Part shown: piece by piece, positions 44,265-57,068 of the stretch
Numbering within the stretch: position 1 is the stretch's first letter
Layout of the letters: each line of letters starts with the position of its first letter
Assembly: GCA_902521725.1 (NCBI GenBank)
Contig: CABYTF010000005.1
Coordinates: 1 to 64,000 of the forward strand
DNA: 64,000 bases
Source: an uncultured Gammaproteobacteria bacterium
Lineage (GTDB): Bacteria > Pseudomonadota > Gammaproteobacteria > GCA-002705445 > GCA-002716945
Reading direction: 5' to 3'
Position numbers and translations under genes: made by a program
The notes under the pieces: generated by a model
What the model was told of the DNA's origin: nothing
Databases searched by the model: none
Seen by the model: only the letters and a program-made list of their open reading frames with translations

Positions 44265-45066
44265 TTTTACTCTTCTCTTTATTTTCGTTTGATGAATCTG
44301 CTTCAGTAGCTGATGAGCTATCCTCTATATTCTTATCTGTACTAGCACTTGTATCTAGTGTCTCAATGGACTCATCAGGATTTTCTTTCACTTCCGCAGT
44401 TCCCTTTTCAGAGAAAATCTCTTTGGCAGTGTATTTTTTTTCTGTTGGCTTTATTATCACAACACTACCCTTATGTCCTGGGATAGATCCCTTTACGAGC
44501 ATGATATTTTCATCAGGAATGATTTTTACAATTATAAGATTTTGAATAGTTCTGTTTACATTACCTAAATGACCAGGCATTTTTTTGCCCTTAAATACTC
44601 TTCCAGGGTCTTGACACTGCCCTGTAGAACCAAGGGCTCTATGAGAAATCGAATTACCGTGAGTGGCATCTTGGGTTTTAAAATGATGTCTTTTTACTCC
44701 GCCTTGAAAACCCTTTCCTAGCGTTCTGCCTGTAATATCCACATGTTCGCCCGCCTTAAATGTATCAATCTTAATATCAGATCCAACAGAAAGTTTCTCC
44801 TCTAATGTTCTAACTCTAAACTCAACCTGACCTTTTGCTGGGCTAATATTGGATTTTTTGTAGTGACCAAGAATTGCCTTATTCAACCTGCTCTCTTTTT
44901 GGTTTCCATATGCAATTTGAACAGCAGAGTAACCATCTCTATCAACAGTCTTGATTTGAGAAACTCTGTTTGTATCAATGTTAATGACTGTAACAGGGAT
45001 TGATGTGCCTGATTCATCAAAAACACGTGTCATGCCAGTCTTAATGCCCACAAGGCCTATGCTCAT
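44257..45066 (-). CDS. rplC: 50S ribosomal protein L3 with long acidic C-terminal tail
   Basis: Early-assembly protein reaching into the peptidyl transferase centre. The core is normal: MSIGLVGIKTGMTRVF, FKAGEHVDITGRTLGKGFQGGVKRHHFKTQ and LGSTGQCQDPGRVFKGKKMPGHLGN. The family core ends near residue 211 (KPTEKK), but the frame runs on for about 58 residues rich in Glu, Asp, Ser and Lys with no hydrophobic pattern, giving 269 residues instead of about 210. The tail is likely disordered. It overlaps rplD by 8 nt. A 134-nt spacer with a possible promoter lies upstream. Confidence 0.94.
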   Translation of the reverse strand: MSIGLVGIKTGMTRVFDESGTSIPVTVINIDTNRVSQIKTVDRDGYSAVQIAYGNQKESRLNKAILGHYKKSNISPAKGQVEFRVRTLEEKLSVGSDIKIDTFKAGEHVDITGRTLGKGFQGGVKRHHFKTQDATHGNSISHRALGSTGQCQDPGRVFKGKKMPGHLGNVNRTIQNLIIVKIIPDENIMLVKGSIPGHKGSVVIIKPTEKKYTAKEIFSEKGTAEVKENPDESIETLDTSASTDKNIEDSSSATEADSSNENKEKSKNE

Positions 45067-45200
45067 TTTCTTGTCCTCAAAATGAAAAAGTTAGTTAATT
45101 CAGTATTAATTTAAGGTGCTGAATCTTAACATAAAATTCGTAAATGTTACACTTTTTTAGGGTTTTTTGATTGGATTCAGGACTCTATGTGGATGGCGTA
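45067..45200 (-). other. rpsJ-rplC spacer with competing inverted repeats
   Basis: Unusually long gap for this operon. On the transcribed strand it contains three copies of a short arm: CTGAATC (45180-45174), GATTCAG (45125-45119) and CTGAATT (45103-45097). The middle arm can pair with either neighbour but not both, the layout of a switch-like leader. A possible promoter lies within. The role as an L4-type regulatory leader is speculation. Confidence 0.35.
45123..45150 (-). promoter_or_regulatory. Possible internal promoter before rplC
   Basis: GTAACA (45150-45145, four of six -35 bases) and TAAGAT (45128-45123, four of six -10 bases) are 16 bp apart, placing a start about 50 nt before the rplC ATG. 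A similar TGTTAAGAT string precedes the tRNA-Tyr gene. Weak matches only. Confidence 0.3.
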
Positions 45201-45530
45201 TTAACTGAGTTCTATTTGAACATCTACACCTGCTGCAAGGTCTAATTTCATAAGAGCATCAACCGTTTTATCCGTTGGCTCTATTATATCCATTAATCTC
45301 TTGTGGGTACGAATTTCATACTGGTCACGTGCATCCTTGTCAACGTGCGGAGAGATTAATACAGTAAATCTCTCTTTTTTGGTAGGAAGTGGAATTGGTC
45401 CAATTACTCTTGCACCCGTTCTTTTAGCTGTCTCTAATATTTCTTTTGATGAAGCATCAATGAGCTTGTGATCAAAAGTTTTTAGGCGGATCCTGATATT
45501 TTGGGTATTTTTCTTCTTTTTAGCTACCAC
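45201..45530 (-). CDS. rpsJ: 30S ribosomal protein S10
   Basis: 30S head protein that is also NusE, a partner of NusG in coupling transcription to translation. The 109 residues run [67 protein letters not shown]. It starts with GTG, 9 nt after an AGAAGG inside the end of fusA, and lies 1 nt after fusA with no tuf gene between them. The other S10-operon genes follow only after a 134-nt spacer. Confidence 0.96.
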   Translation of the reverse strand: MVAKKKKNTQNIRIRLKTFDHKLIDASSKEILETAKRTGARVIGPIPLPTKKERFTVLISPHVDKDARDQYEIRTHKRLMDIIEPTDKTVDALMKLDLAAGVDVQIELS

Positions 45531-45531
45531 T

Positions 45532-47631
45532 TTAAGACGCCTTCTCGATTAGTTCTTCTGCTATGTTTGATGGTATCTCTGCATACTTTTCAAACTCCAT
45601 CGTATATGTTGCTCTTCCTTGAGTCATTGATCTTAAGTCTGTAGCATATCCAAACATTTCTGAAAGCGGGACCTCAGCTTTTATTATATTCCCCACAACA
45701 GTCTCTTCCATGCCTTGAATAATCCCTCTTCTTCGATTCAAGTCACCAGTTACATCACCTAGATAATCCCCAGGGGTAACTGCCTCAACCTTCATTACAG
45801 GTTCAAGTAAAACAGGATTTGCTTTTTTTGCTCCTTCTTTAAAAGCTTGAGACCCAGCCACTTTAAATGCCACCTCACTAGAGTCAACATCATGGAAAGA
45901 ACCATCGTAGAGTGTTACCTTGACATCCACAACTGGGTAACCACCAATAACGCCATTTTCCATTTGCTCAATAACGCCCTTGTCGACCGGACCAATAAAT
46001 TCTTTTGGAATTGCACCACCTACTATTTCGTTTACAAATTCATAACCTTTTCCTGCCTCTTGAGGTTCTATTTTTAACCAAACATGACCGTATTGACCTT
46101 TACCGCCACTCTGCTTGACATATTTAGCTTCTTGCTCGATTGATTTTCTAATTGTTTCTCTGTAAGCAACTTGTGGCTTTCCAATTGTAGCCTCGACATT
46201 AAATTCCCTCTTCATTCTATCGACAATAATGTCTAAGTGAAGCTCGCCCATACCTGAGATTATTGTCTGATTAGATTCCTCATCTGTAGTCACGCGAAAA
46301 GATGGGTCTTCTTGTGCTAATTTTCCCAATGCTAAACCCATTTTTTCTTGATCATCTTTAGTTTTTGGCTCAACGGCAATTGAAATTACTGGTTCAGGAA
46401 ATTCCATTCTTTCAAGAGTAATTACAGAAGATGGGTCGCACAGCGTGTCACCAGTTGTAACTTGTTTGAGACCTACAGCTGCAGCTATATCACCTGCCCT
46501 TACTTCTTTAATTTCCTCCCTGGAATTTGAGTGCATTTGAAGTATTCTTCCTATTCGTTCTTTTTTCTGTGTAACTGCATTGTATACAGTATCCCCTGCT
46601 TTTAAGACGCCAGAGTACACCCGGAAGAATGCAAGTGTGCCTACAAATGGGTCTGTTGCTATTTTAAATGCCAGTGAAGCGAATGGTTCGTCGTCTGAAG
46701 ACTTCCTCTCGCCTTCTGTGTTGTCCTTGTCATCATTGATACCTTTAATAGCAGGTACATCTAATGGAGATGGCATAAAATCTATGACAGAATCTAACAT
46801 AGCTTGGACGCCTTTATTTTTAAACGCAGTACCACATGAAACAAGAACGATTTCGTTAGATAAAGTTTGAAGCCTCAAGCCTTCTATTATCTGCTCTCTG
46901 GTTAGTTCGCCGTTATTCAAATACGCATCCATTAAGTCCTCATTTGCTTCTGCGGCTGTTTCAACTAATTGTTCATGTAGCTCATTTGATTTGGCTGTTA
47001 GCTCGTCCGGTATCTCGACCTCCTCAAATTTCATTCCTTTAGATTCCTCGTCCCATATAATAGCTTTCATGTCGATAAGATTAACTACACCTTTGAAATT
47101 GTCTTCAGCTCCTATCGGGACTTGAAGGGGAACTGGCTTTGATCCCAGTCGAGTTTTAATCTGATCAACAACTCTGAAAAAATCAGCTCCTGCTCTATCC
47201 ATTTTATTAACGAATGCCATTCTTGGCACACTGTATTTATTTGCTTGTCTCCATACAGTCTCAGACTGTGGTTCTACTCCCCCAACTGCACAAAAAACAG
47301 CAACGGCGCCATCAAGAACTCTGAGTGATCTCTCAACTTCGATTGTAAAGTCAACGTGTCCAGGTGTATCGATGATATTTATCCGATGCTCATCATACTG
47401 CCCTGTACTTCCGCTCCAAAAACATGTAGTGGCAGCAGATGTGATCGTTATGCCTCTCTCTTGCTCCTGCTCCATCCAGTCCATGGTCGCTGCGCCATCA
47501 TGCACTTCACCTATTTTGTGAGATACACCTGTGTAATAGAGAATTCTCTCTGTAGTGGTAGTCTTGCCGGCATCAATGTGTGCCATGATTCCTATATTTC
47601 TGTAGTGCGTCAAATCTGTTGTTCTAGCCAT
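45532..47631 (-). CDS. fusA: Elongation factor G
   Basis: GTPase that drives translocation on the ribosome. The 699 residues carry G1 [11 protein letters not shown] (residues 17-27), the switch region with [27 protein letters not shown] for guanine specificity, and the domain IV tip with [24 protein letters not shown]. Full-length and conventional. Located between rpsG and rpsJ; the tuf gene that follows fusA in many bacteria is missing here, and the only tuf seen is next to the tRNA cluster. Confidence 0.98.
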   Translation of the reverse strand: MARTTDLTHYRNIGIMAHIDAGKTTTTERILYYTGVSHKIGEVHDGAATMDWMEQEQERGITITSAATTCFWSGSTGQYDEHRINIIDTPGHVDFTIEVERSLRVLDGAVAVFCAVGGVEPQSETVWRQANKYSVPRMAFVNKMDRAGADFFRVVDQIKTRLGSKPVPLQVPIGAEDNFKGVVNLIDMKAIIWDEESKGMKFEEVEIPDELTAKSNELHEQLVETAAEANEDLMDAYLNNGELTREQIIEGLRLQTLSNEIVLVSCGTAFKNKGVQAMLDSVIDFMPSPLDVPAIKGINDDKDNTEGERKSSDDEPFASLAFKIATDPFVGTLAFFRVYSGVLKAGDTVYNAVTQKKERIGRILQMHSNSREEIKEVRAGDIAAAVGLKQVTTGDTLCDPSSVITLERMEFPEPVISIAVEPKTKDDQEKMGLALGKLAQEDPSFRVTTDEESNQTIISGMGELHLDIIVDRMKREFNVEATIGKPQVAYRETIRKSIEQEAKYVKQSGGKGQYGHVWLKIEPQEAGKGYEFVNEIVGGAIPKEFIGPVDKGVIEQMENGVIGGYPVVDVKVTLYDGSFHDVDSSEVAFKVAGSQAFKEGAKKANPVLLEPVMKVEAVTPGDYLGDVTGDLNRRRGIIQGMEETVVGNIIKAEVPLSEMFGYATDLRSMTQGRATYTMEFEKYAEIPSNIAEELIEKAS

Positions 47632-47634
47632 GAA

Positions 47635-48105
47635 TTACCACCTGTAGTGTGCAAATGCCTTATTTGCTTCAGCCATTTTGTGAGTATCCTCGCGTTTTTT
47701 TACAGCCGAGCCTCTGTTATCTATGGCATCAGTGATTTCAGATGCAAGTTTTTCCTTCATGGACTTCTCACTTCTTTTACTCGCTGCCTCGATGATCCAT
47801 TTCATTGCCAGAGATATCTTTCTCTTTGAGTTTACTTCGATAGGCACTTGGTAGTTTGAACCGCCCACTCTTCTTGATTTGACTTCAACCGTAGGTCCGA
47901 CATTTTGGAGTGCTTTCTCAAGAACTGTTAGTGGCTCCTCCTTAGTTTTTTTTGACGAAATGAATAAAGCCTCATATACGATTTTCTCCGCAGTTCTTTT
48001 TTTCCCGTCCTGCATTATCATATTCGTTAGGCGTGTGACGTTAGTACTTTTGTAAATAGGATCAGGAGTGATTTTCTTTTTAGGAATGTCTCTTTTTCTG
48101 GGCAT
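47635..48105 (-). CDS. rpsG: 30S ribosomal protein S7
   Basis: Assembles the 30S head and, in E. coli, represses the str operon. The 156 residues start [20 protein letters not shown], include [24 protein letters not shown] and [12 protein letters not shown] and end [11 protein letters not shown]. It lies 3 nt after rpsL and 3 nt before fusA; the E. coli S7 target lies in a roughly 100-nt rpsL-rpsG gap, which is absent here. Confidence 0.97.
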   Translation of the reverse strand: MPRKRDIPKKKITPDPIYKSTNVTRLTNMIMQDGKKRTAEKIVYEALFISSKKTKEEPLTVLEKALQNVGPTVEVKSRRVGGSNYQVPIEVNSKRKISLAMKWIIEAASKRSEKSMKEKLASEITDAIDNRGSAVKKREDTHKMAEANKAFAHYRW

Positions 48106-48108
48106 ATC

Positions 48109-48483
48109 TTAACTCTTCGGTCTCTTCGTACCGTACTTTGATCTACCTTGTTTTCTATTTTCTACACCTTGTGTGTCTAGACTGCCTCTAACGATGTGAT
48201 ACCGAACTCCTGGAAGATCTTTCACTCTACCACCTCTTATAACTACTACAGAATGCTCTTGAAGGTTATGGCCTTCTCCGCCTATGTATGAGGTGACCTC
48301 TTGCCCATTGGTCAACCTTACCCTTGCAACCTTTCTGAGTGCCGAATTAGGCTTTTTGGGTGTTGTAGTGTAGACACGTGTACACACACCTCTTCGCTGT
48401 GGACAAGATTCCAAGGCAGGTACATCAGATTTTGAAATCTTGGATTTCCTTGGGTTTCTAACAAGTTGATTGATTGTAGCCAT
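48109..48483 (-). CDS. rpsL: 30S ribosomal protein S12
   Basis: Decoding-centre protein and streptomycin target. The 124 residues show the invariant [22 protein letters not shown] with unmutated lysines at the resistance-determining positions, and the second region [17 protein letters not shown]. First gene of the str operon, served by a near-consensus promoter ending about 17 nt upstream of its ATG. Confidence 0.98.
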   Translation of the reverse strand: MATINQLVRNPRKSKISKSDVPALESCPQRRGVCTRVYTTTPKKPNSALRKVARVRLTNGQEVTSYIGGEGHNLQEHSVVVIRGGRVKDLPGVRYHIVRGSLDTQGVENRKQGRSKYGTKRPKS

Positions 48484-48506
48484 ATAATTCCTAATAAGTA
48501 TGCGAA

Positions 48507-48535
48507 ATTCTATTGGTACAGCATGTATGTGTCAA
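48507..48535 (-). promoter_or_regulatory. Sigma-70 promoter of the rpsL-rpsG-fusA operon
   Basis: Consensus -35 TTGACA (48535-48530) and -10 TAGAAT (48512-48507, five of six) with exactly 17 bp between them, located in the 86-nt rpoC-rpsL gap. Predicted start near 48500 gives a leader of about 17 nt. The hexamers and spacing are identical to those of the rubrerythrin promoter. Confidence 0.75.
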
Positions 48536-48569
48536 GAAATGTTTAATATTATATGAAAAAAACATAATA

Positions 48570-51500
48570 TTAATCTTTAAATAAATCTTCAGCGGAAGTT
48601 TCTGCAGACTTCTCTGGAATTACGTTTATTTCACTCGCTATTTCTTTTTCAAGCATTTCCTCAAAAGATTCACTTTCCTCTGTCTGAGCAGATAAGCCTG
48701 TGCCACATGGAAGTAATCTACCAACTACCACATTTTCCTTTAAGCCTCGCAATTTATCTTTTCTCCCGTTAACAGCAGCATCAGTTAAAACACGGGTTGT
48801 CTCCTGAAATGATGCTGCTGAGATAAATGATTCTGTGACTAATGATGCTTTAGTGATTCCTAACAACATTGGTTTGTAAGTTGGCAAGACTGCTTCAGGA
48901 TTCTTTGATTTAAGAGAATCAATTTTCTCAAGAAGCTGTGTTTTTTCCATCTGTTCACCAGACATTAGTGAAGTATCACCCGCAGTTAGTATTTCTACCT
49001 TTCTCAACATTTGACGAAGTATAACCTCAATGTGTTTATCGTTAATCGCAACACCTTGAAGCCTATAAACGTCTTGCACTTCTTTTACTAAATGCTCTGC
49101 AAGATCTGTTATTCCTCTATAAGCCAGAATGTCATGTGGATCAAGTTCGCCATCGGAAATAATCTCACCTTGAGTGACGCTTGCGCCTTCAAACACATTA
49201 AGCAGTTTGGTCTTATTGAGCATTTGAACATGTTCGTTGCCCTCTTTATCAGTAATAATTAATCGGCGTTTACCTTTTGTTTCCTTTCCAAATGAGACAA
49301 CACCTGTTTCTACTGCGAGCTCGGCTTTGTCTTTGGGTTCTCTGGCTTCAAATAAGTCAGCGACCCTTGGTAAACCACCCGTAATATCCCTTGTTCCAGA
49401 TGTCTCACGCGGTGTTCGCGCAATTACATCTCCAACACCTACTTTACTGCCAGATGTCAAATTAACTGTGGAGTTAGATGGCAAATGATAATGCGCTGGC
49501 AGATTTGAATTGACCAGTGTTAACTCTTTACCTTTAGTGTCGACCAGCTTGATCATTGGTTTTCTGTTTTTATCAAATGATGCGCTAGAAGTGTCTTTAA
49601 CTTTAATAGAAGTGATCCCAGTTAACTCATCAACAATATTTTCTATGCTTATACCATCTTCAAAATCCTCAAACTCAATGATACCTGCTGTTTCCGTGAT
49701 GATTGGTGTAGAATGGGGATCCCATGTCACGATATTCTGACCTCTGTCTACCTTTTCACCATCAACTGTTTTTATTACTGCCCCATAAGGAATTTTATAT
49801 CTCTCTTTTTCCCTGCCACTATCATCTAGAATGCCTAGTTCACCAGATCTGGATACAGTAATTATTTCTTTTTGACTATTAACAACAGTTTTCAGATTAT
49901 GGTATCTAATTGTTCCCGAATTTTTTACTTCAATGCTATTTGCAGCAACAGCTCGTGATGCTGCACCGCCAATATGGAATGTTCTCATGGTTAATTGAGT
50001 ACCAGGTTCACCAATAGATTGTGCTGCAACCACTCCAACTGCTTCTCCAATACTTACTTGTCGACCTTTGGCTAAATCTCTTCCATAACACTTTGCGCAT
50101 ACTCCATGTCTTATATCGCAGGTAATTACCGATCTTACCCAGACTTCATCTATGGCATTTTGCTCTAAAAGAGAAACGTTGTTCTCATCAAGCAATGTGT
50201 CCTTTGGAAGTATTACAGAATTTGTTTTTGGGTCGACAAGATCATGTAATAAGGTCCTTCCTAATACTCTCTCATTAAGAGGTTCAACAATATCTCCTCC
50301 TTCTATTAGCGGTTTCATCAATATGCCATTTTCTGTACCACAATCCTCTTCAGTCACAACTAAATCCTGAGAAACGTCAACTAAACGCCTTGTGAGGTAC
50401 CCTGAGTTAGCAGTTTTAAGGGCAGTGTCTGCGAGCCCTTTCCGTGCGCCGTGAGTAGATATGAAATACTGCATGACATCTAAGCCTTCTCTGAAATTAG
50501 CTGTAATTGGTGTCTCAATGATAGATCCATCAGGTTTTGCCATAAGTCCTCGCATTCCTGATAGTTGTCTTATTTGCGCTGCGGAGCCTCTTGCTCCAGA
50601 ATCTGCCATCATGTAAATGGAATTGAAAGATTTGTGCTCGACTTTCTTTCCATCAGATGTCTTCGTAACTTCAGTTCCGAGTTGCTTCATCATAGCTTGA
50701 GATACTTGGTCATTTGTATGTGACCAGATATCAACAACTTTGTTGTAGCGTTCACCAGCAGTCAGTAATCCTGAATTGTATTGTTTTTCAATGTCTTTAA
50801 CTTCCTTCTCCGCTTTAGCAGTAATGGTTGTTTTCTCTTTAGGTATTACCATATCATCCACGCCAATTGATACGCCTGCTAAAGTAGAATATTTGAAGCC
50901 CATGTTTTTGATTTGATCTGCAAAAAGCACAGTCTCTTTTAGGCCAGCTAGTCTATAGGCTACGTCAAATAATTTCGAGATAGCTTTTTTGTTTAGGTCT
51001 TGATCAATAAATGAATATGGAATAGGTTTAGGAAGTATCTCAGAGATAAGTGCTCTACCAGTCGTCGTGTCAACAATTTTTGTTTTTTCAACTAGCTGAT
51101 CTCCTTCATGTTCAGTGATATTCATTCTAACTCTAATCTTTGCATGCATGTCTATAAGTTTGGATTGATAAGCTTTAGAGACCTCTTCTATATCACTAAA
51201 AATCATCCCCTCGCCTTTACAATTTGGTTTCTCTCTTGACATATAGTAGATGCCAAGAACCATATCTTGAGATGGGACTATGATAGGACTACCGTTTGAT
51301 GGTGAGAGAATATTGTTGGTTGCCATCATTAATACCCTTGCCTCCGTTTGAGCCTCCACGGACAACGGAACATGGACAGCCATCTGATCACCATCAAAGT
51401 CTGCGTTGAAAGCAGCGCACACGAGTGGATGAAGTTGAATGGCTTTGCCTTCAATCAACACAGGTTCGAACGCTTGTATACCTAATCGGTGTAATGTAGG

Positions 51501-52778
51501 TGCTCTGTTTAGCAGAACAGGATATTCTTTAATTATATCCTCTAAAATATCCCAAACTTCTTCACCCTCTTTTTCTACAACTTTTTTTGCCGATTTGATT
51601 GTAGTGGTAATACCTCTTGTTTGAAGCTTTCCAAAGATATGTGGTTTGAATAGTTCTAGAGCCATTTTTTTTGGAATACCACATTGGTGTAATCGGAGTG
51701 TTGGTCCGACAACAATTACAGATCTACCTGAGTAATCAACCCTTTTGCCCAAGAGATTCTGTCTAAATCTTCCACCTTTACCCTTTATCATGTCAGCGAG
51801 AGACTTTAGAGGTCTTTTATTTGTTCCAGTGATTGCTCTGCCTCTTCTGCCATTATCCAGAAGAGCATCCACTGACTCTTGTAACATTCTTTTTTCATTT
51901 CTAACAATGATATCTGGTGCTTTAAGCTCAAGAAGTCTTTTAAGCCTATTGTTTCTATTGATCACCCTCCTATAGAGATCATTAAGATCTGAAGTAGCAA
52001 AGCGACCTCCCTCAAGAGGGACAAGCGGTCTAAGATCTGGTGGAAGGATCGGAAGCACATCTAGAATCATCCACTCTGGTTTATTGCCAGAATTGATAAA
52101 TGATTCAATCAGCTTGAGACGTTTGATGTTTCTTTTATTTTTTGCTTGCGATTTTGTAACCTTAATCTCCTCAGATAGATCTTCATATGCCTTCTCCAAA
52201 TCGATACTCTGAAGAAGCTCTTTAATCGCCTCGGCGCCCATACCTACCTTTATTTCATTTCCATATTCTTCGATTGCTTGATTGTACATTTCTTCATTCA
52301 ATAGAGTGCCTGTCTCATAAGGAGTCAAACCACCATCTATGACAATAAATGCCTCAAAATATAATACTTTCTCAATTTGTCTCAAAGTCATATCCATCAT
52401 TAAACCTATCCTTGATGGTAAGGACCTGAGAAACCAAATGTGTGCCACAGGTGCAGCTAATTCGATATGACCCATCCTCTCTCTTCTAACTTTAGACAAA
52501 GTAACTTCAACTCCGCACTTCTCACATACAACACCTCTGTGCTTGAGGCGTTTGTATTTTCCACACAAACATTCGTAATCTTTGACTGGGCCAAAAATCT
52601 TAGCACAAAATAGACCGTCTCTCTCGGGTTTAAATGTCCTATAGTTAATTGTCTCAGGCTTTTTAACTTCGCCGTATGACCATGACCTCATTTGATCAGG
52701 TGACGCAAGTGATATTTTTATATGATCAAATTTTTTATCATTAGTATTTTTTTTAAACATGTTTAATATTTCTTGCAT
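48570..52778 (-). CDS. rpoC: RNA polymerase beta' subunit
   Basis: Largest polymerase subunit, holding the catalytic magnesium. The 1402 residues contain the zinc-binding [20 protein letters not shown] near the N-terminus, the active-site [12 protein letters not shown], the clamp region [24 protein letters not shown], and the second zinc site with [17 protein letters not shown]. Start [10 protein letters not shown] matches the family. The gene lies 8 nt after rpoB. Confidence 0.98.
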   Translation of the reverse strand: MQEILNMFKKNTNDKKFDHIKISLASPDQMRSWSYGEVKKPETINYRTFKPERDGLFCAKIFGPVKDYECLCGKYKRLKHRGVVCEKCGVEVTLSKVRRERMGHIELAAPVAHIWFLRSLPSRIGLMMDMTLRQIEKVLYFEAFIVIDGGLTPYETGTLLNEEMYNQAIEEYGNEIKVGMGAEAIKELLQSIDLEKAYEDLSEEIKVTKSQAKNKRNIKRLKLIESFINSGNKPEWMILDVLPILPPDLRPLVPLEGGRFATSDLNDLYRRVINRNNRLKRLLELKAPDIIVRNEKRMLQESVDALLDNGRRGRAITGTNKRPLKSLADMIKGKGGRFRQNLLGKRVDYSGRSVIVVGPTLRLHQCGIPKKMALELFKPHIFGKLQTRGITTTIKSAKKVVEKEGEEVWDILEDIIKEYPVLLNRAPTLHRLGIQAFEPVLIEGKAIQLHPLVCAAFNADFDGDQMAVHVPLSVEAQTEARVLMMATNNILSPSNGSPIIVPSQDMVLGIYYMSREKPNCKGEGMIFSDIEEVSKAYQSKLIDMHAKIRVRMNITEHEGDQLVEKTKIVDTTTGRALISEILPKPIPYSFIDQDLNKKAISKLFDVAYRLAGLKETVLFADQIKNMGFKYSTLAGVSIGVDDMVIPKEKTTITAKAEKEVKDIEKQYNSGLLTAGERYNKVVDIWSHTNDQVSQAMMKQLGTEVTKTSDGKKVEHKSFNSIYMMADSGARGSAAQIRQLSGMRGLMAKPDGSIIETPITANFREGLDVMQYFISTHGARKGLADTALKTANSGYLTRRLVDVSQDLVVTEEDCGTENGILMKPLIEGGDIVEPLNERVLGRTLLHDLVDPKTNSVILPKDTLLDENNVSLLEQNAIDEVWVRSVITCDIRHGVCAKCYGRDLAKGRQVSIGEAVGVVAAQSIGEPGTQLTMRTFHIGGAASRAVAANSIEVKNSGTIRYHNLKTVVNSQKEIITVSRSGELGILDDSGREKERYKIPYGAVIKTVDGEKVDRGQNIVTWDPHSTPIITETAGIIEFEDFEDGISIENIVDELTGITSIKVKDTSSASFDKNRKPMIKLVDTKGKELTLVNSNLPAHYHLPSNSTVNLTSGSKVGVGDVIARTPRETSGTRDITGGLPRVADLFEAREPKDKAELAVETGVVSFGKETKGKRRLIITDKEGNEHVQMLNKTKLLNVFEGASVTQGEIISDGELDPHDILAYRGITDLAEHLVKEVQDVYRLQGVAINDKHIEVILRQMLRKVEILTAGDTSLMSGEQMEKTQLLEKIDSLKSKNPEAVLPTYKPMLLGITKASLVTESFISAASFQETTRVLTDAAVNGRKDKLRGLKENVVVGRLLPCGTGLSAQTEESESFEEMLEKEIASEINVIPEKSAETSAEDLFKD

Positions 52779-52786
52779 AATGTTCC

Positions 52787-55700
52787 CTAGTTTGGTTTAT
52801 TCTCTGAATCCAAGTCAATATTGATACTTAGAGACCTAATTTCTTTTAGTAAAACGTTGAATGATTCTGGTATGTGCGCATCAGTTGTGTAGTCACCATC
52901 AACAATATTCTTATAAACTTTATTTCGCCCAGCTATATCATCAGATTTAACTGTCAAAACTTCCTGAAGAACATTTGTGGCGCCGTAGGCTTGTAGTGCC
53001 CAAACTTCCATCTCTCCAAATCTTTGACCGCCAAACTGTGCTTTACCACCCAGCGGCTGTTGAGTCACAAGACTATATGGGCCTGTAGATCGGGCATGCA
53101 TTTTATCATCAACTAGATGGTTTAGTTTTATGATGTACATATAGCCAATAGTGACAGGCCTTTCAAATTTTTCTCCAGTTCTCCCGTCATACAAAATTGA
53201 TTGACCACTCGTAGGAAGCTCAGCCAGCTCGAGCATCTTTTTAATTTCCTCTTCAGAAGCGCCATCAAATACCGGTGTAGCCATAGGTAGACCGCTTTTG
53301 AGATTGTTGGCTAGAGTTATGATTTCATCGTCACTAAATTTATCAATAGTATATTTTGTAAAGCCCGGACACTCCTTGTAAACCTTTGATATAAACTGTT
53401 TTAACGTCTTAACTTCTTGCTGCTCCTTGAGCATTTGATTAATTTTATCACCTATGCCATGAGCAGCCCATCCAAGATGAGTCTCTAAAACTTGTCCTAC
53501 ATTCATCCTAGAAGGCACACCTAGAGGATTTAGAACAATATCTACGGGTGTACCATCTTCACGATGAGGCATATCTTCAACCGGAATGATTTGAGAGATT
53601 ACTCCCTTGTTACCATGACGACCAGCCATTTTATCACCAGGTTGAAGTGTTCTTTTTACAGCTAGATACACTTTTATTTTCTTTTGTACACCAGGTCCTA
53701 AATCATCTGGCATAGTGATTTTCTTAGTAACTTCATCAAGATCTTGATTGAATTTATTTTGTAAGTCATCAATGCTATTTGCTAAGTTGGCCAAACTAAT
53801 ATTCGCCTTCTCCACTTTAGTCTGTAATTTAAATAGATCATCATTATTCACTGTGTCAATTAGTGCAGCAGTCAATTTAGATCCGGCCTTGAAGTCTAAA
53901 ATTGATTTGGAAAGTGTTTTATTTAATAAGAGCTTTCTAGCCCTAATATAAACCGTTTCTTGATTAATTCTAAGCTCATCAACAAGGTTTTTCTTAACCT
54001 CTTCTATTTGAGCTTCCTCTATCTGAATTGCCCTTTTATCTTTATCTATGCCTTCTCTAGTGAAAACTCTTACGTCTATCACAGTTCCATCCATACCTGA
54101 TGGCACCTTTAAGGATGAATCTTTGACATCTGACGCTTTTTCTCCAAATATTGCTCTTAGAAGTTTCTCTTCAGGAGTAAGCTGAGTCTCGCCTTTTGGT
54201 GTAACTTTTCCAACGAGTATGTCACCAGATTTAACTTCTGCACCAACGTATACAATGCCTGATGCATCTAACTTATTAAGCAAATTTTCACTCACATTCG
54301 GGATGTCTGCTGTTATTTCCTCAGATCCCAACTTAGTATCCCTCGCTACACATTCGAGCTCTTCAATATGTATAGATGTAAATCTATCCTCTCTAACAAC
54401 TTTCTCAGAAACGAGAATTGAGTCTTCAAAGTTATAACCATTCCACGGCATGAATGCTATTAGTAGGTTTTGACCTAATGCAAGTTCTCCAAGATCTGTA
54501 GATGGACCATCGGCAATCGCATCACCTGCGGTAACTCTATCCCCCGGCTTGACTAAAGGTCTCTGATTTATGCAGGTATTTTGGTTAGTTCGTGTGTATT
54601 TTGTAAGTGGATAAATATCAACCCCAGTGTCAGAATCATCCCCAACATATTTTTCATCAACATTTACAATTATTCTTGATGCATCAACATAATCAACTTC
54701 TCCATCTCTTCGTACTTTTACTGACGCTCCTGAGTCAACTGCAACGGTTTTCTCCATACCAGTACCTACTAGAGGTTTATCAGGGATTAACAGCGGGACT
54801 GCTTGCCTTTGCATATTTGAACCCATCAATGCTCGGTTAGCATCGTCATGTTCTAGAAATGGAATAAGTGCAGCTGCAACTGAGACAACTTGGCGTGGTG
54901 AAACATCCATTAGTTCAACCTTATCTGGTGATGAAATTGTGAATTCGTTGTTGAAGCGGCATGATATTAAATCACCAGCAATATTCCCTTTTGAATCAAG
55001 AGCTGTATTAGCCTGTGCAATCATATACTTGCTCTCCTCGATTGCGGATAACCATTTAATTTCGTCTCTTACTCTATTTTTGCTGACAACTCTATATGGT
55101 GTCTCAAGGAAACCGTATGAATTCGTTCTAGAGTATGTTGCAAGTGAATTAATTAGACCAATATTTGGTCCCTCCGGAGTTTCGATTGGACAGACTCTCC
55201 CATAATGTGTAGGGTGAACATCCCTTACCTCGAAGCCTGCTCTTTCCCTAGTTAACCCACCTGGACCAAGTGCTGATATTCTTCTTTTATGAGTAATCTC
55301 GGCTAGAGGATTATTTTGATCCATAAATTGCGATAACTGACTAGTTCCAAAGAATTCTTTGAGAGTCGCAGTTATAGGTTTTGAATTAACAATATCTTTT
55401 GGTTGTAGTTTTTCTGCTAATTCCATTGTAGTCATTCTCTCTTTGACTGCTTTTTCTACTCTAACCAGTCCCACTCTGAAGACATTCTCAACCATCTCGC
55501 CTACACACTTGACTCTTCGGTTACCTAGATGGTCAATATCATCAACAGAATCTGATCCATTTCTTATATTTATGAGAGTCTTAAGAACATCTAATATATC
55601 CTGATTGGATAATGTGGTCTCACCCTCCATGCTCTCACGGCCTACCCTTGAGTTAAACTTCATTCGCCCAACATCAGACAGATCATACCTGTCCATAGAC

Positions 55701-57013
55701 TGAAATAAATTGGTAAACAATTGATTAGCTGCCTCTTCGGTAGGTGGCTCACCTGGTCTCATCATTCTATAAATTTCAATCAAAGCAGATTTTTGATCAG
55801 TAGTTGGATCAACATCTAGGGTGTTGCAAATAAAAGCACCCCTATCAAGATCATTTGTGTGAAGGATTGTGAAATTAGTAATGCCAAATTCATGTATTTG
55901 AGCTATGGCATCGAGGTCAATTTCTTGATTGCACGATAAAATATTCACTGGGACTGTTTTTAGATTGATTAATTTTTCCTTAGTAGCTTTATCTATTTTC
56001 TGATTAGCGTCACAGATGAGTTCTCCCGTATCAGGATCAATTATTTGCTCTGAGACTATCATATCGACTTTCAGATCAGCACCTTTCAACTTAATGGCTA
56101 CATTGCTGGCAACACGTTTCCCTAGAATAAAATCATCAGGCACTTGAAACACTTTCATTTTACTTTTCTTGGCAGCATCAATTTGTCTAGCTGTAATACG
56201 TTTTCCTTTGCCAACAATGAGTTTTTTATTATGATAGATGTCAAATGAAGCAATACTACCCTTGAGATCTTCTAGGTTTTGGTCGATAAATATTTTGCTA
56301 TCTTTGACGGTAATTTTATTGAAGTCATAAAACTGAGCAATGATTTCTTGTGTGGAATACCCGAGAGCTCGCAGAATTATCGTTGAAGCTATTTTCCTCC
56401 TGCGATCAATTCTTGCGTAGATAATATCTTTTTGATCAAACTCAAAATCTAACCAAGAACCTCTGTAAGGAATGACCCTTGCTGAAAAAAGCAACTTACC
56501 AGAAGAATGTGTTCTTCCTCGATCATGATCAAAAAAGACTCCTGGCGATCTATGAAGCTGAGATACAACGACTCTCTCCGTTCCATTAACAATGAACGTG
56601 CCATATTTGGTCATTATTGGTAACTCGCCAAGAAAGACCTCCTCGTTTTCAAAGATTTCTACTTTTTCTGAATTTTTCTCGTCTAGATTCGTATAGAGTT
56701 TAAAGTTCACCTTAATAGGTACTGAATATGTTTTGCTACTAATCCTACATTCCTCCTCATTAAACTCGGGCTTGTCCAGTTTGAAACTGGTGTATTCAAG
56801 TTTACAGTTGTTGGAATAGTCGTATATCGGGAAAACTGATTCAAATACCCTGTGGAGTCCTGACTTGTCTATGTCAAAGGTACCATTAGAATATCCTAGA
56901 AAATCATTATATGAGTTTATTTGCAGATCAATTAAATTCGGTGCCTCTATTACGTCACTAGTTTTTCCAAAGCTTTTACGAATACGTTTTTTTTCAGTAT
57001 AAGAATACGTCAT
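52787..57013 (-). CDS. rpoB: RNA polymerase beta subunit
   Basis: Catalytic core subunit and rifampicin target. The ATG at 57013 gives [16 protein letters not shown], aligning with E. coli; a TTG two codons upstream is also open, and AAGGA lies 10 nt before the ATG. The rifampicin region reads [29 protein letters not shown], with the usual Asp, His and Ser, so no resistance change is visible. About 1408 residues, slightly longer than E. coli. Only 69-75 nt separate it from rplL. Confidence 0.98.
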   Translation of the reverse strand: MTYSYTEKKRIRKSFGKTSDVIEAPNLIDLQINSYNDFLGYSNGTFDIDKSGLHRVFESVFPIYDYSNNCKLEYTSFKLDKPEFNEEECRISSKTYSVPIKVNFKLYTNLDEKNSEKVEIFENEEVFLGELPIMTKYGTFIVNGTERVVVSQLHRSPGVFFDHDRGRTHSSGKLLFSARVIPYRGSWLDFEFDQKDIIYARIDRRRKIASTIILRALGYSTQEIIAQFYDFNKITVKDSKIFIDQNLEDLKGSIASFDIYHNKKLIVGKGKRITARQIDAAKKSKMKVFQVPDDFILGKRVASNVAIKLKGADLKVDMIVSEQIIDPDTGELICDANQKIDKATKEKLINLKTVPVNILSCNQEIDLDAIAQIHEFGITNFTILHTNDLDRGAFICNTLDVDPTTDQKSALIEIYRMMRPGEPPTEEAANQLFTNLFQSMDRYDLSDVGRMKFNSRVGRESMEGETTLSNQDILDVLKTLINIRNGSDSVDDIDHLGNRRVKCVGEMVENVFRVGLVRVEKAVKERMTTMELAEKLQPKDIVNSKPITATLKEFFGTSQLSQFMDQNNPLAEITHKRRISALGPGGLTRERAGFEVRDVHPTHYGRVCPIETPEGPNIGLINSLATYSRTNSYGFLETPYRVVSKNRVRDEIKWLSAIEESKYMIAQANTALDSKGNIAGDLISCRFNNEFTISSPDKVELMDVSPRQVVSVAAALIPFLEHDDANRALMGSNMQRQAVPLLIPDKPLVGTGMEKTVAVDSGASVKVRRDGEVDYVDASRIIVNVDEKYVGDDSDTGVDIYPLTKYTRTNQNTCINQRPLVKPGDRVTAGDAIADGPSTDLGELALGQNLLIAFMPWNGYNFEDSILVSEKVVREDRFTSIHIEELECVARDTKLGSEEITADIPNVSENLLNKLDASGIVYVGAEVKSGDILVGKVTPKGETQLTPEEKLLRAIFGEKASDVKDSSLKVPSGMDGTVIDVRVFTREGIDKDKRAIQIEEAQIEEVKKNLVDELRINQETVYIRARKLLLNKTLSKSILDFKAGSKLTAALIDTVNNDDLFKLQTKVEKANISLANLANSIDDLQNKFNQDLDEVTKKITMPDDLGPGVQKKIKVYLAVKRTLQPGDKMAGRHGNKGVISQIIPVEDMPHREDGTPVDIVLNPLGVPSRMNVGQVLETHLGWAAHGIGDKINQMLKEQQEVKTLKQFISKVYKECPGFTKYTIDKFSDDEIITLANNLKSGLPMATPVFDGASEEEIKKMLELAELPTSGQSILYDGRTGEKFERPVTIGYMYIIKLNHLVDDKMHARSTGPYSLVTQQPLGGKAQFGGQRFGEMEVWALQAYGATNVLQEVLTVKSDDIAGRNKVYKNIVDGDYTTDAHIPESFNVLLKEIRSLSINIDLDSENKPN

Positions 57014-57051
57014 AGCCAAAAGATCCTTCTGGTTTCTACCAAATTTAAGTT

Positions 57052-57068
57052 CTCAAAACTAGTTTGAG
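57052..57068 (-). other. Small hairpin in the rplL-rpoB spacer
   Basis: A 6-bp stem, CTCAAA with TTTGAG, and a 5-nt loop in the short gap between rplL and rpoB. In E. coli this gap is over 300 nt and holds an attenuator and an RNase III site; here the remaining hairpin is weak and lacks a T-run, so strong attenuation is unlikely. Confidence 0.3.

Noticed and set aside
48543-48573. Long A/T palindrome at the end of rpoC as a terminator
   Set aside because: The 10-bp stem is all A/T with the T-run in the loop, not after the stem, so it would be unstable and not a normal intrinsic terminator.
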